Shown here: positions 16,433 through 24,913 of the stretch, piece by piece
Layout: the number at the start of each line of letters is the position of its first letter
Numbering within the stretch: position 1 is the stretch's first letter
DNA from: an uncultured Kiritimatiellota bacterium
Lineage (GTDB): Bacteria; Verrucomicrobiota; Kiritimatiellia; RFP12; UBA1067
NCBI GenBank assembly: GCA_934635045.1
Contig: CAKTZA010000035.1
Coordinates: 1-35,354 of the forward strand
DNA: 35,354 nt
Direction of reading: 5' to 3'
Program-made: the position numbers and the translations under genes
Notes under the pieces: model-generated
What the model was told of the DNA's origin: nothing
The model's input: the letters and a program-made list of their open reading frames with translations, nothing else
Database searches by the model: none

Positions 16433-17445
16433 TGAAAGAGTATGCGGTCGGTTTGGTCGGTGTCGGCGCGGTCGGCACCGAGATGATTAAGGTCCTCAAG
16501 GAGCGCAAGTTCCCGCTGAAGGGCGCGGTTCAGGTCTTCGCGTCGCGCGAGCGCGACGAGCAGATCCTCGGCGAGACGTATCACGTGAAGAAGGCCGACG
16601 AGAACTGCTTCAAGGGCCTCGACATCGTGCTGTTCGCCGGCAAGACCGATGTCGCGATCCTGCTGAAGGACGCTTGCGTCAATGCGGGCGCGAAGATGAT
16701 CGACAACTCGCGCGCGTTCCGCCAGGATCCCGACGTGCCGCTCGTCGTGCCGCAGGTGAACCCGGAGGATCTCGACTGGAACAAGGGCGTCATCGCGAAC
16801 CCGAACTGCACGACGGCGATCATGCTGGAGGCCGTCGCGCCGCTCCACAAGGCGAAGGGCCTGAAGCGCCTCATCGCCGCGACCTACCAGGCCGCGTCCG
16901 GCGCCGGCGCGCCGGGCCTTGACGAGCTGGAGGGCCAGATCCACGCCTACGCGAAGGGCGAGCCGCTGACGGTCAAGGCGTTCCAGCACCAGCTCATGTA
17001 CAACCTCATCCCGCACATTGACAAGTTCGACGAGACGAACGGCTACACGCTGGAGGAGCTGAAGATGCGCAACGAGGCGCGCAAGATGCTGCACCACCCG
17101 GAACTGCGGCTCTCCTGCACGTGCGTGCGCGTGCCGATCGCCCGCGCCCACTCCGAGTCGCTGAACCTGGAGTTCGAGAACGAGATCACGCCGGAGGAGG
17201 CGCGCGAGATCCTGCGGGCGTCCGAGGGCGTGAAGGTCGTGGACGATCCGCTGAACGGCGGCTACCCGATGCCGCTCGACGCGACGGCGAAGTACGACGT
17301 CCTCGCGGGGCGCATCCGCCAGGACATTTCGCGCGACGACAAGCGGGGGCTGGAGATGTTCGTCTCGGGCGACCAGCTCCTGCGCGGCGCGGCGCTGAAC
17401 GCGGTGGAGATCGCCGAGCACCTGATCAAGCGCGGGCTCGTCTGA
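16432..17445 (+). CDS. asd: Aspartate-semialdehyde dehydrogenase
   Basis: A 337-residue, full-length enzyme that reduces L-aspartyl-4-phosphate to aspartate-4-semialdehyde with NADPH, the branch point to lysine/diaminopimelate, threonine and methionine; cytoplasmic. Seen: N-terminal Rossmann motif GLVGVGAVGTEM, the catalytic Cys in NPNCTT, substrate-binding QxxSG-like QAASGAG, and RVPIARAHSES containing the catalytic-site His. Start ATG 16432 is fixed by the Rossmann fold and by the promoter directly before it. Its stop overlaps the smc start by one base (TGATG), so the two are translationally coupled. No other lysine-pathway gene is nearby. Confidence 0.95.
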   Translation: MKEYAVGLVGVGAVGTEMIKVLKERKFPLKGAVQVFASRERDEQILGETYHVKKADENCFKGLDIVLFAGKTDVAILLKDACVNAGAKMIDNSRAFRQDPDVPLVVPQVNPEDLDWNKGVIANPNCTTAIMLEAVAPLHKAKGLKRLIAATYQAASGAGAPGLDELEGQIHAYAKGEPLTVKAFQHQLMYNLIPHIDKFDETNGYTLEELKMRNEARKMLHHPELRLSCTCVRVPIARAHSESLNLEFENEITPEEAREILRASEGVKVVDDPLNGGYPMPLDATAKYDVLAGRIRQDISRDDKRGLEMFVSGDQLLRGAALNAVEIAEHLIKRGLV

Positions 17446-19949
17446 TGTACCTCAAGCACCTCGAGATCATCGGCTTCAAGTCCTTTGCGGACCGCACGCG
17501 GCTCGACTTCGACCCTGGCCTCATCGCCATCGTCGGGCCGAACGGGTGCGGCAAGTCCAACGTCTCGGATGCGATCCGCTGGGTTCTCGGCGAGCAGAAG
17601 CCGACGGCGCTGCGCTGCTCGAAGCTCGTGGACGTCGTCTTCAACGGCACGGACACGCGCAAGCCTCTCGGCCTCGCCGAGGTCTCGATCACCTTTGCCG
17701 ACTGCGAGAAGGAGCTGGGCACCGACTACCACGAGGTGACGATTACACGCCGCGTCTACCGCGACGGCTCGGGCGAGTACTTCATCAACAAGCAGCAGAG
17801 CCGCCTGAAGGACGTCCAGCACCTCTTCATGGGCACGGGCATCGGCACGAGCTCGTATTCGGTCATGGCCCAGGGCCAGATCGACGCGATTCTCTCGTCC
17901 AAGCCCGAAGACCGCCGCGCCGTCTTCGAGGAGGCCGCCGGCATCACGAAGTTCAAGGCCGACCGAAAGGACGCCCTGCGCAAGATCGAGCAGACCGAGC
18001 AGAACCTCCTGCGCGAGGCGGACGTCCTGCGCGAGATGAAGCGCCAGATCGCCTCGCTCCAGCGGCAGGTCGGCAAGGCCCAGAAGTACAAGGAGCTGCG
18101 CGACCAGCTGCGCGGGCTCGACATCTACGTCTCGAAGCACCGCATCCACGGCTACGACGAGGAGCTGGAGCAGAACGCCCGCAGCCGCAACGAGATCGAC
18201 GCGGCGATCACCGAGGCGCAGGACACGGTGAGCGCGGCGGAGGCCCTCGCGCAGGACCTGCACGCGCAGGTCCACACGCTGGAGGACCGCCTCCAGGCGC
18301 TCGCGGGCCAGCAGGCCGCCGCCGAGGCGGAGTATGCCCGCGCGCGCGAGGTGATCGGCGTCAACGCGACGCGCGTCGAGGAGTACCGCGCCTACATCGC
18401 CCGCGACCGCAACGAGATCGCCCAGACGAAGGTGACGCTGGAGGAGGTCGCGATGCAGGCCGAGTCGCTTGACCAGAAGGCGCAGCTGCTGACGGACTCG
18501 CTTGCGGCGGCGAAGGAGGCGCTGGAGGCCGAGGAGGCCGACTTCAACGCCCTGCAGGACGCGATCGACGCGCAGCGCGCGAACGTGGAGGCGAAGCGGC
18601 GCGAGGTGGCGGACACGACGCGCACGGGCACGCTCGTGAACGACGCCGACGTGAACCGCAACGGCGCGGTCGAGACCTGGAAGGCCGGGACGACCGTGAC
18701 GACGATGATGAAGCGCGAAGACCTGATGGCGCTTGTCACGGCGGCCGAGAACGACTTGCGCGAAATGGAGCTGAAGCACATCCCCGCGTCCCAGCGGCTC
18801 ACCGAGCGGCGCATCGCCGCGAGCCAGATGGAGCAGGAGCTGTCGTTCATCGGCCAGCAGCGCGACGCGGCGAACCGTCGGCGCGCGGAGCTTTCGCACA
18901 CGGTCTCGGGGCGTGAAGACCAGATCGCCGGGTACGAGGACTCGATCCGCCGGCTGACGGACGAGTCGGGCGACCTCCTGTCGCAGCTCGACGAGCTGAA
19001 GGAGAAGGCGTCGGCGTTCGTCGACTGCATCAACGAGGGGCGCGGCCAGCGCGCCGAGATGCTGGAGAAGATCACCGTCGCCGACCAGGACGCCGCGCGC
19101 AAGCGCGCCGACCTCGACCGCGCGAAGGACATCCGCAGCCGGCTGGAGGTCGCGTCCGCCGAGGCGACGATGCGCCGCCAGAACGTCTACGAACACTTGC
19201 AGGACGAGTACGGCCTCTTCGCCGACGCCGTCATGCGCGAGCCCGACCCGGAGTGGAAGAGGGGCGTCGTGCCGCCGATGGAGGAGCTGGAGGGCACGGT
19301 CGGCCGTCTGCAGGCCGAGATCGCCGCGCTCGGCCCGGTCAACATGGTCGCCATCGACGAGTGCCGCGAGCTGGAGGAGCGGTACGCGAAGGAGAAGGCG
19401 CAGGAGGAGGACCTCTTGGCCGCGAAGGCGCAGCTCCTCGACCTCATCAACAACCTGAACGGCACGTCGGGCGGGATGTTCCGCTCGACCTTCGAGCAGG
19501 CGAACAAGAACTTCCAGACGATGTTCACGCGGCTCTTCGGCGGCGGTGAGGCGCGCCTCGTCCTGCTGGAGAACGAGGAGGATCCGCTCGAATGCGGCAT
19601 CGACATCATCGCGCGTCCGCCCGGGAAGCGTCCGCAGTCCGTGACGCTGCTCTCCGGCGGCGAGCGCACGATGACGGCGGTCGCGCTGCTGTTCTCGATC
19701 TTCATGATCAAGCCGGCGCCGTTCTGCATGCTGGACGAGCTGGACGCGGCGCTCGATGACGCGAACATCGGCCGCTTCGTCGAGCAGCTCAAGGAGTTCC
19801 TCAAGCAGTCGCAGTTCCTCATCATCACGCACAACCAGCACACGATCGCGGGCTCGGATCTCGTCTACGGCGTCTCCCAGCAGGAGAAGGGCGTCTCGCG
19901 CGTGATCTCGATGAAGCTCTCCGACCTCGGCGTCAAGGCGAAGAAGTAA
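17445..19949 (+). CDS. smc: SMC-family chromosome condensation ATPase, short and apparently hinge-less
   Basis: An 834-residue SMC-type ATPase; bacterial SMC is usually about 1150-1200. The head is intact: MYLKHLEIIGFKSFAD, Walker A GPNGCGKSN (31-39), Q-loop (MAQGQIDAIL followed by EEAAGI), signature LLSGGERT (~735), Walker B/D-loop CMLDELDAALDD (~760), and a switch His in IITHNQHT. The typical pre-head segment LGPVNMVAIDE is also present. Coiled-coil arms span roughly 165-388 and 427-620. Between them, where the ~150-residue globular hinge with its conserved glycines should be, there is only a ~35-residue linker (390-424, TGTLVNDADVNRNG and following). No frameshift is visible. Start ATG 17445 overlaps the asd stop; upstream in-frame sequence belongs to asd. 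Head motifs match SMC rather than RecN or SbcC. No scpA or scpB is in view. Confidence 0.88.
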   Translation: MYLKHLEIIGFKSFADRTRLDFDPGLIAIVGPNGCGKSNVSDAIRWVLGEQKPTALRCSKLVDVVFNGTDTRKPLGLAEVSITFADCEKELGTDYHEVTITRRVYRDGSGEYFINKQQSRLKDVQHLFMGTGIGTSSYSVMAQGQIDAILSSKPEDRRAVFEEAAGITKFKADRKDALRKIEQTEQNLLREADVLREMKRQIASLQRQVGKAQKYKELRDQLRGLDIYVSKHRIHGYDEELEQNARSRNEIDAAITEAQDTVSAAEALAQDLHAQVHTLEDRLQALAGQQAAAEAEYARAREVIGVNATRVEEYRAYIARDRNEIAQTKVTLEEVAMQAESLDQKAQLLTDSLAAAKEALEAEEADFNALQDAIDAQRANVEAKRREVADTTRTGTLVNDADVNRNGAVETWKAGTTVTTMMKREDLMALVTAAENDLREMELKHIPASQRLTERRIAASQMEQELSFIGQQRDAANRRRAELSHTVSGREDQIAGYEDSIRRLTDESGDLLSQLDELKEKASAFVDCINEGRGQRAEMLEKITVADQDAARKRADLDRAKDIRSRLEVASAEATMRRQNVYEHLQDEYGLFADAVMREPDPEWKRGVVPPMEELEGTVGRLQAEIAALGPVNMVAIDECRELEERYAKEKAQEEDLLAAKAQLLDLINNLNGTSGGMFRSTFEQANKNFQTMFTRLFGGGEARLVLLENEEDPLECGIDIIARPPGKRPQSVTLLSGGERTMTAVALLFSIFMIKPAPFCMLDELDAALDDANIGRFVEQLKEFLKQSQFLIITHNQHTIAGSDLVYGVSQQEKGVSRVISMKLSDLGVKAKK

Positions 19950-19959
19950 GCCGCCTGTC

Positions 19960-21399
19960 ATGTCCAGCATGGAAAACGGCCTCAGCCAACGTCAGACGCA
20001 GACCCTGACCTTGGCGCCGCAGCTGCGTCAGGGGCTGCGCCTGCTGGCGATGAGCCTGCCCGATCTCCGCCGCGAGCTGCTGGCGGAGATGGCGCGCAAT
20101 CCGGCCATCGACGACGTCGAGCCGACCCTGGAGAAGACGACGCTTTCGCAGAAGGAGAGCGAGAGCGCGGCGGCCGAGCCGGCGCGCGACTGGCCCGATG
20201 ACGACAATGCGCTCGATGCCGCGCGGCTGGTGGGTTTCCGACGTCCCGACGACTACGTGATCGGCGGCCGCTATGACGGGCGCACGGTGCCGGATGCGGA
20301 GGCGATCGAGCGGCGTCAGCGGCTCTTCGACGGCCTTGTCGGCGAGGAGACGCTGGTGCAGCACCTGATGGCGCAGCTGGCGACGTCCGACATCGACGCG
20401 CGCGACAGGCCGCTGGCGGAACTGCTGATCGGCGAACTGGACGACGACGGGCGCTTTGCCGGCGACTGGGACGACATCCTGCTCGTCACCGGCGAGAGCG
20501 CGGAAAAGGCCGAGGACACGCTGCGGAAGATCCGCGCGTTCGATCCGCCCGGCTGCGGCGCGCGGACGCTGGGCGAGTGCCTGTCGGCGCAGCTTGACCG
20601 CATTCCCGACCGGGCGGTGCGTGCGCGCGTCGCCGGGCTGCTGGACCGCCTGGAGGACGTGGCACGGGGAACGGCGGGCGACGCGGAGGCCCTGCGGGCG
20701 CTGCGGACGCTGGATCCGCGTCCGGGGCGCGCGTACCGCGCGTCCGCGCGCGGCGTCGAGTACGTGAACCCCGAAGTGCACGTCGTGCGCTGTGCGGACG
20801 GCTGGCTGGCGCGCGTGGATGCGCGCAGCCTGCCGGAGATCCGGATCTCGGCGAAATACGTCACGCTGCTGGCGGATCCGCAGACGGATCCAGAGACGAA
20901 AGCCTACATCCGCGAGCGGATCGCGGCGGCCAAGGCGATGGTCGAGGCGGTGGCGAAGCGGCGCGACACAATCGAGCGGATCGCGCAGGAGATCGTCGAC
21001 CGCCAGCCGGGGTTCTTCGAGAAGGGCCTCAAGGGGCTGCGTCCGCTGACGATGCAGGAAGTCGCCGACGCCGTGGGCGTCCACGGCACGACCGTCTCGC
21101 GCACGGTGAACGGCAAGTACATGGCGACGCCGAAGGGGACGGTCGAGCTGCGGCGGTTCTTCGTGCAGGGGATTGTGACGGACGACGGCGAGGCCGTGGC
21201 GCGCGACGGCGTGCTCGACCGCCTGAAGGCGCTGGTCGCGGCGGAGGACCGGGCGCACCCGCTCTCGGACGAGCGGCTGTCCGAACATCTGAAGGCGGCG
21301 GGCTTTCCCGTCGCCCGCCGCACGGTCGCGAAGTACCGCAGCCTCGCCGGCATTCCGGGGGCGTCCGCCCGAAAGGTCACTCCTCCTCGGAAATCCTGA
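19960..21399 (+). CDS. rpoN: RNA polymerase sigma-54 factor
   Basis: A 479-residue sigma-54 of normal length. Region I is Gln/Leu-rich (QTLTLAPQLRQGLRLLAMSL). The core-binding domain contains FDPPGCGARTLGECL. Near the C-terminus MQEVADAVGVHGTTVSRTVNGKYMATPKG is the DNA-binding helix-turn-helix, and ARRTVAKYR (~21316-21342) is the RpoN box that reads the -24 element. It directs transcription from -24/-12 promoters and needs an AAA+ activator such as the protein at 26201. It begins 10 bases after smc, so asd-smc-rpoN is probably one operon; an ATG at 19969 is an alternative start. Its 3' end overlaps the convergent secretin gene by 23 bases. Confidence 0.95.
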   Translation: MSSMENGLSQRQTQTLTLAPQLRQGLRLLAMSLPDLRRELLAEMARNPAIDDVEPTLEKTTLSQKESESAAAEPARDWPDDDNALDAARLVGFRRPDDYVIGGRYDGRTVPDAEAIERRQRLFDGLVGEETLVQHLMAQLATSDIDARDRPLAELLIGELDDDGRFAGDWDDILLVTGESAEKAEDTLRKIRAFDPPGCGARTLGECLSAQLDRIPDRAVRARVAGLLDRLEDVARGTAGDAEALRALRTLDPRPGRAYRASARGVEYVNPEVHVVRCADGWLARVDARSLPEIRISAKYVTLLADPQTDPETKAYIRERIAAAKAMVEAVAKRRDTIERIAQEIVDRQPGFFEKGLKGLRPLTMQEVADAVGVHGTTVSRTVNGKYMATPKGTVELRRFFVQGIVTDDGEAVARDGVLDRLKALVAAEDRAHPLSDERLSEHLKAAGFPVARRTVAKYRSLAGIPGASARKVTPPRKS

Positions 21400-23143
21400 C
21401 GAGGACGCTGCCGGGCTCCGGCTGGTTCTGATCCCCGTCGGGCGTCCGCGCGGACGCCTTGCGCGCGTGGAGGGGCGTCAGGTCGATGCGCAGGGCCTCC
21501 TGGGCCGAGTCGCCGCGGTCGCCGGGCTCACGTTTCGCGCCTGTGACGTATTCGCGGCCGAGGACGGCGTTCTTCGGCAGGCCGAGGTCCTTCGGCAGTT
21601 CCGCCGGGTTGGCGATGCCGATCGTGACGAAGACGATGATCTCCTTCTGAACCTTCTGGCGGCTCTTCCAGCCGAAGAGCGTCTGCCCGATCCAGGGGAT
21701 CTTGTGCAGGTAGGGGATGCCCGTGTCGATGTCCTCCTCGACCGTCCGGCTCAGGCCGCCGATCACCGCCGTCGCGCCGTCCTTCATCGTGAAGTCGGTC
21801 GAGATCGACTTTACGCTGATGATCGGATAGCGCGAGTAGGAGGCGTCGTCCTCGGCTCCGACGATCTTGTAGAACCCGTCGTTCGTGACGTCGGTGGCGA
21901 GCTGGGAGATCGACGGCACGATCTCGACGGAGATGAGCCCGTCGCGCGAGATCCGCGGCTTGACGGAAAGCGTGATCCCCCAGGAGTAGAAGGCCTGCCC
22001 GGCGAAGAGGCCCTTGCCGCGCTTTTCGTCCCGCTCGCCGGGAATCTCCTGGATGCGCGCCGAGAAGTCGGTGTAGGTCGAGCCGCCGGTGTTGCCGCGC
22101 TGGCTGGTCAGCTCCACGTTCGGGAACTTGGTCGTCATGTCGACCTTGGCTTCCTTGCCGTTCGAGACGATGACCTTCGGGTTGGAGAATATCTTCGCGT
22201 CCTGGGCCGACTCGAAGGCGCTGAGCGCGAGGCGGAAGTCGTCGGCCGAGAGGGTGCCGGTGACGTAGCTCGCCTTGCCGGGGACGTCATGGCGCGTTTC
22301 CTTGGCCTCGTCGTTGTTGAGGCCCTTCTTGCCGTTCGGGTTCTCCGAGTGCGAGGCGCCGAGCTCGACGTTCCGCATGCTTGCGCCCCAGCTTTCGAGC
22401 TGGTTCCACTGCATGCCGAGCTTGTGCAGGGCCTGCGAGGAGAGCTCGGCGAAGCGGGCCTCGATGCAGATCTGGGCGACGGCGCGGTCGACGGCCTTGA
22501 CGATGCCCGCGCAGTCGGAGAGCGTCTTCTCGTCGGCCGTGACGACGACGACGTTCGCGCCCTCGAAGCAGGTCGCGATGGGGTGAAGCGTCTTGCCCTT
22601 GGCGTCCTTGCGCGCGTAGGCCTGGTTGAAGAGGTCGGCGAGCTCCTTGGCCGAGGCGTGGTTGAGCGAGAAGGTCGTCGTCAGGAGGGGGATGGCCTGC
22701 TGGTCCTCGGCGACGCGGTAGATGCCGTCGCGCTCGTCGAGGCGGAACCCGCGCGAGTTGAGGATGGACGTGAGGGCCTGGAGCCACGGCACGCGGCGGA
22801 GGGTGGCGGAGACGCGGCGCTGGAAGTTGGTCGATTCGCCCGAGATGATGTTCGCGCCGGTCGTCTTGCGGAACTGCCGCAGGACGTCCGCGACCGTGGC
22901 CTCGTCGCAGTCGATGTCGACGAGCGCGACGGGGCCGCTGGCGTCCGTCGGCTTGACGCGCGGACGCTTCGCGGCGAGGGCCGCGTCGTCGTCTTCCTCC
23001 TCCAGGTCGATCTCGTCCGTGCGGCTGTCGGCCTGCGGCGCGGGTGCGGGCGCGGCGGCGGCGGGCGGCGCGTTGGTGACGGCGGCGTCGGCGAAAGCGC
23101 CGAGCGCGGCGAGGGCTGCGAGAATCGTGAGCGTCTTGTTCAT
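21377..23143 (-). CDS. pilQ: Secretin, PilQ/GspD-like outer-membrane pore
   Basis: A 588-residue exported protein with a signal peptide (MNKTLTILAALAALGAFADA), a low-complexity Ala/Pro and acidic linker, an STN/N0-like domain (VADVLRQFRKTTGANIISGE), an N1-type domain (TTFSLNHASAKELADLF, then IVKAVDRAVAQICIEARF), and the secretin core with the signature IPYLHKIPWIGQTLFG near the C-terminus. It should form the multimeric outer-membrane channel for the pilus or secretion pseudopilus. No lipobox is seen. The ATG overlaps the upstream (pilP-like) stop by 4 bases. The acidic C-terminal tail runs into the 3' end of rpoN on the other strand. Confidence 0.9.
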   Translation of the reverse strand: MNKTLTILAALAALGAFADAAVTNAPPAAAAPAPAPQADSRTDEIDLEEEDDDAALAAKRPRVKPTDASGPVALVDIDCDEATVADVLRQFRKTTGANIISGESTNFQRRVSATLRRVPWLQALTSILNSRGFRLDERDGIYRVAEDQQAIPLLTTTFSLNHASAKELADLFNQAYARKDAKGKTLHPIATCFEGANVVVVTADEKTLSDCAGIVKAVDRAVAQICIEARFAELSSQALHKLGMQWNQLESWGASMRNVELGASHSENPNGKKGLNNDEAKETRHDVPGKASYVTGTLSADDFRLALSAFESAQDAKIFSNPKVIVSNGKEAKVDMTTKFPNVELTSQRGNTGGSTYTDFSARIQEIPGERDEKRGKGLFAGQAFYSWGITLSVKPRISRDGLISVEIVPSISQLATDVTNDGFYKIVGAEDDASYSRYPIISVKSISTDFTMKDGATAVIGGLSRTVEEDIDTGIPYLHKIPWIGQTLFGWKSRQKVQKEIIVFVTIGIANPAELPKDLGLPKNAVLGREYVTGAKREPGDRGDSAQEALRIDLTPLHARKASARTPDGDQNQPEPGSVLVRISEEE

Positions 23144-23604
23144 TTGCTGTCTGTTCCTTTCTGTTCGTCGTCGCGTTCGCGCAGACGGACGCGGACGAGG
23201 CGGAGGGTCTTGTTGTCGGTGACGCCTTGCACGCGCCAGGTAAAGCGGTAGCCGTCGTGGTTGACGGACACGAGGTCGCCGTCGGCGTAGATGCCGCCGT
23301 TGATCGTCACGGCCTGCCGCGCGCCCGCGCCGGACGTCGTGAGGACGCTGCCGACGCGGAGCGACTTGCGGGCCCTGATCCAGCGGCGTTCGGTCGCCTG
23401 CGCGTCGTCGGCCGCCTGTGCGGCCTCGGCAATCGCCTCGGCCGTCACGCTTGTCTTCGTGTCGTCCTCGGCGGCGGGGGCCTCGACGGCAACCTTGATG
23501 CGCGGCGCGTCCGCAATCGCCTCGCGGTCGCCGAGGAAGCCGATGGGCCAGAAGGGGTTGCGCAGCGGAATCGTCGCCGCGAGCAGGATGGGAAGGGCGT
23601 TCAT
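23140..23604 (-). CDS. PilP-like assembly protein
   Basis: About 154 residues. ATG 23604 is chosen because it overlaps the stop of the pilO-like gene in the same ATGA pattern as every other junction of this operon. An N-terminal hydrophobic stretch (MNALPILLAATIPL) may be a signal or anchor. The C-terminal ~75 residues (VGSVLTTSGAGARQAVTINGGIYADGDLVSVNHDGYRFTWRVQGV) look like the small beta domain of PilP or GspC homology-region type that docks the inner-membrane complex to the secretin. Assignment rests mainly on gene order between the PilO-like gene and the secretin. Confidence 0.6.
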   Translation of the reverse strand: MNALPILLAATIPLRNPFWPIGFLGDREAIADAPRIKVAVEAPAAEDDTKTSVTAEAIAEAAQAADDAQATERRWIRARKSLRVGSVLTTSGAGARQAVTINGGIYADGDLVSVNHDGYRFTWRVQGVTDNKTLRLVRVRLRERDDEQKGTDSK

Positions 23605-24194
23605 TTCGTCGCCGATCCCTTCTGCCGCATCGGCCATTCGAGGACGAAGACGATCTGCTGGGCGTCCGGGTTCGCCCGCGCCGTGACGGTCAGCGCCTCC
23701 AGCGCGACGAGCGGGAACTCCCGTTCGACGCAGCGCAGGAAGGTGACGGCCGCCTGGTAGGTGCCGCTGCACGTGATCCGGATCGGGCAGCGCGCGAACC
23801 GCCGCTTCGGCGCCGTCCCGACGATCGGCAGGTCGATCGCGGGCAGGGCCTCGTACTCCATGCCGACGAGCCCGCAGCCGACGGCCAGTCCGTCCACGTG
23901 CGCCTTCGCGCGCATGGCGGTCGATTCGAGGAGCGGCTCGATGAGCGCGGGGCGGTAGGCGTCGAGCGCGCCCTCGGCCTTCTTCAGGGCGTCGCGGACC
24001 TCGTCGGCGCGCGCGAGGTTCGCCGTCAGCGTCTGGTGGCGCGCGGTCTCGCTCCGCAGGGCGCGCGCCGCCTTTGCGAGCGCGGTCTCCGTCGATTCCA
24101 GCGCGAAGAAGTAGAGCCCCGCCGCGAGCGCGCCGAAGACGAGCGTCAGCAGCAGCGCGCGCAGGGCGTTCGGGGCCATGTTCTGCAGGTTCAT
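23601..24194 (-). CDS. pilO: PilO-like inner-membrane alignment protein
   Basis: 197 residues with one N-terminal transmembrane segment (~12-31, ALLLTLVFGALAAGLYFFAL), a coiled-coil (~32-80), and a C-terminal ferredoxin-like domain (FARCPIRITCSGTYQAAVTFLRCVE, then ALTVTARAN), the usual PilO topology. It should pair with the PilN-like protein in the periplasm. Both ends overlap neighbours by 4 bases (ATGA). Confidence 0.75.
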   Translation of the reverse strand: MNLQNMAPNALRALLLTLVFGALAAGLYFFALESTETALAKAARALRSETARHQTLTANLARADEVRDALKKAEGALDAYRPALIEPLLESTAMRAKAHVDGLAVGCGLVGMEYEALPAIDLPIVGTAPKRRFARCPIRITCSGTYQAAVTFLRCVEREFPLVALEALTVTARANPDAQQIVFVLEWPMRQKGSATK

Positions 24195-24913
24195 CGCTCG
24201 AACCTCCTTCCCGTGAGGCGGTATTCGACCTCGAACGCCATGAGGCGCGCGCCGCCGGGGGTGCGGGCGGCGTCCTGCCTAAACGCGCGGATCTTCGGGC
24301 TCGCCTCCGGCGCGTCGGCGGGCGCGCGCGCGATGACGATGTCGTTCGTGAAGGACTCGGACGCCAGCGACTCCATCAGCGAGAGGATGGGGGCCTCCTT
24401 GGTCGCGCGCCCGGCGAGGACGAGCGACGCGCGTTCGACGTAGCCGGTCGGCCCGTAGCGCGAGAGGTCGGGCTTTGGCGCCTTCTTGCCGCGCTTGGGC
24501 TTGGGCTGCGGCGGCACGTAGACGGGCGGCGGTGCGGGCGCGGGGATCTCGAGCTTCACGAGCTGGACCTTGAGCGGCATCACCTCCGCAAGCGCGGTCA
24601 GCAGGTCGCCGCGCCGGCGGACGGACGCGCGGTAGCAGTCGAGCTGGGCGAGCTCGGCTTCGAGCTCGCGCGTGCGCGCCATCTGGTCGAGCACCGCCTG
24701 GTGCGCGGCGTCGCGCGCCGCCATCTCGACCTTGAGCTGGGCGGCCTTCGTCTGCACGAGCATGAGCCGTCCGCCGAGGATCGCCCACCAGACGGCCATG
24801 CCGAGACAGGCGAGGAGCGCGAGGACGGGCATCATCACGCGGAAGCGCACGGGCGCGGAGGTGACGCGCTCGCTCGCCATGAGGAGGTTGAGGTGGTAGG
24901 ACGGGCTCTTCAT
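24191..24913 (-). CDS. pilN: PilN-like inner-membrane alignment protein
   Basis: 240 residues. The short cytoplasmic N-terminus contains HLNLLMASERV, close to the INLLPxRE motif by which PilN binds PilM. A transmembrane helix (~28-47) and a coiled-coil (~55-95) follow, then a periplasmic domain interrupted by a Pro-rich basic stretch (PAPAPPPVYVPPQPKPKRG). Gene order pilM-N-O-P-Q and ATGA overlaps on both sides support the call. Confidence 0.75.
   Translation of the reverse strand: MKSPSYHLNLLMASERVTSAPVRFRVMMPVLALLACLGMAVWWAILGGRLMLVQTKAAQLKVEMAARDAAHQAVLDQMARTRELEAELAQLDCYRASVRRRGDLLTALAEVMPLKVQLVKLEIPAPAPPPVYVPPQPKPKRGKKAPKPDLSRYGPTGYVERASLVLAGRATKEAPILSLMESLASESFTNDIVIARAPADAPEASPKIRAFRQDAARTPGGARLMAFEVEYRLTGRRFER

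Noticed and set aside
17121..17444. N-terminal extension of the SMC frame
   Set aside because: It overlaps asd and is Arg-rich shadow translation; the conserved SMC start MYLKHLEIIGFKSF fits ATG 17445.
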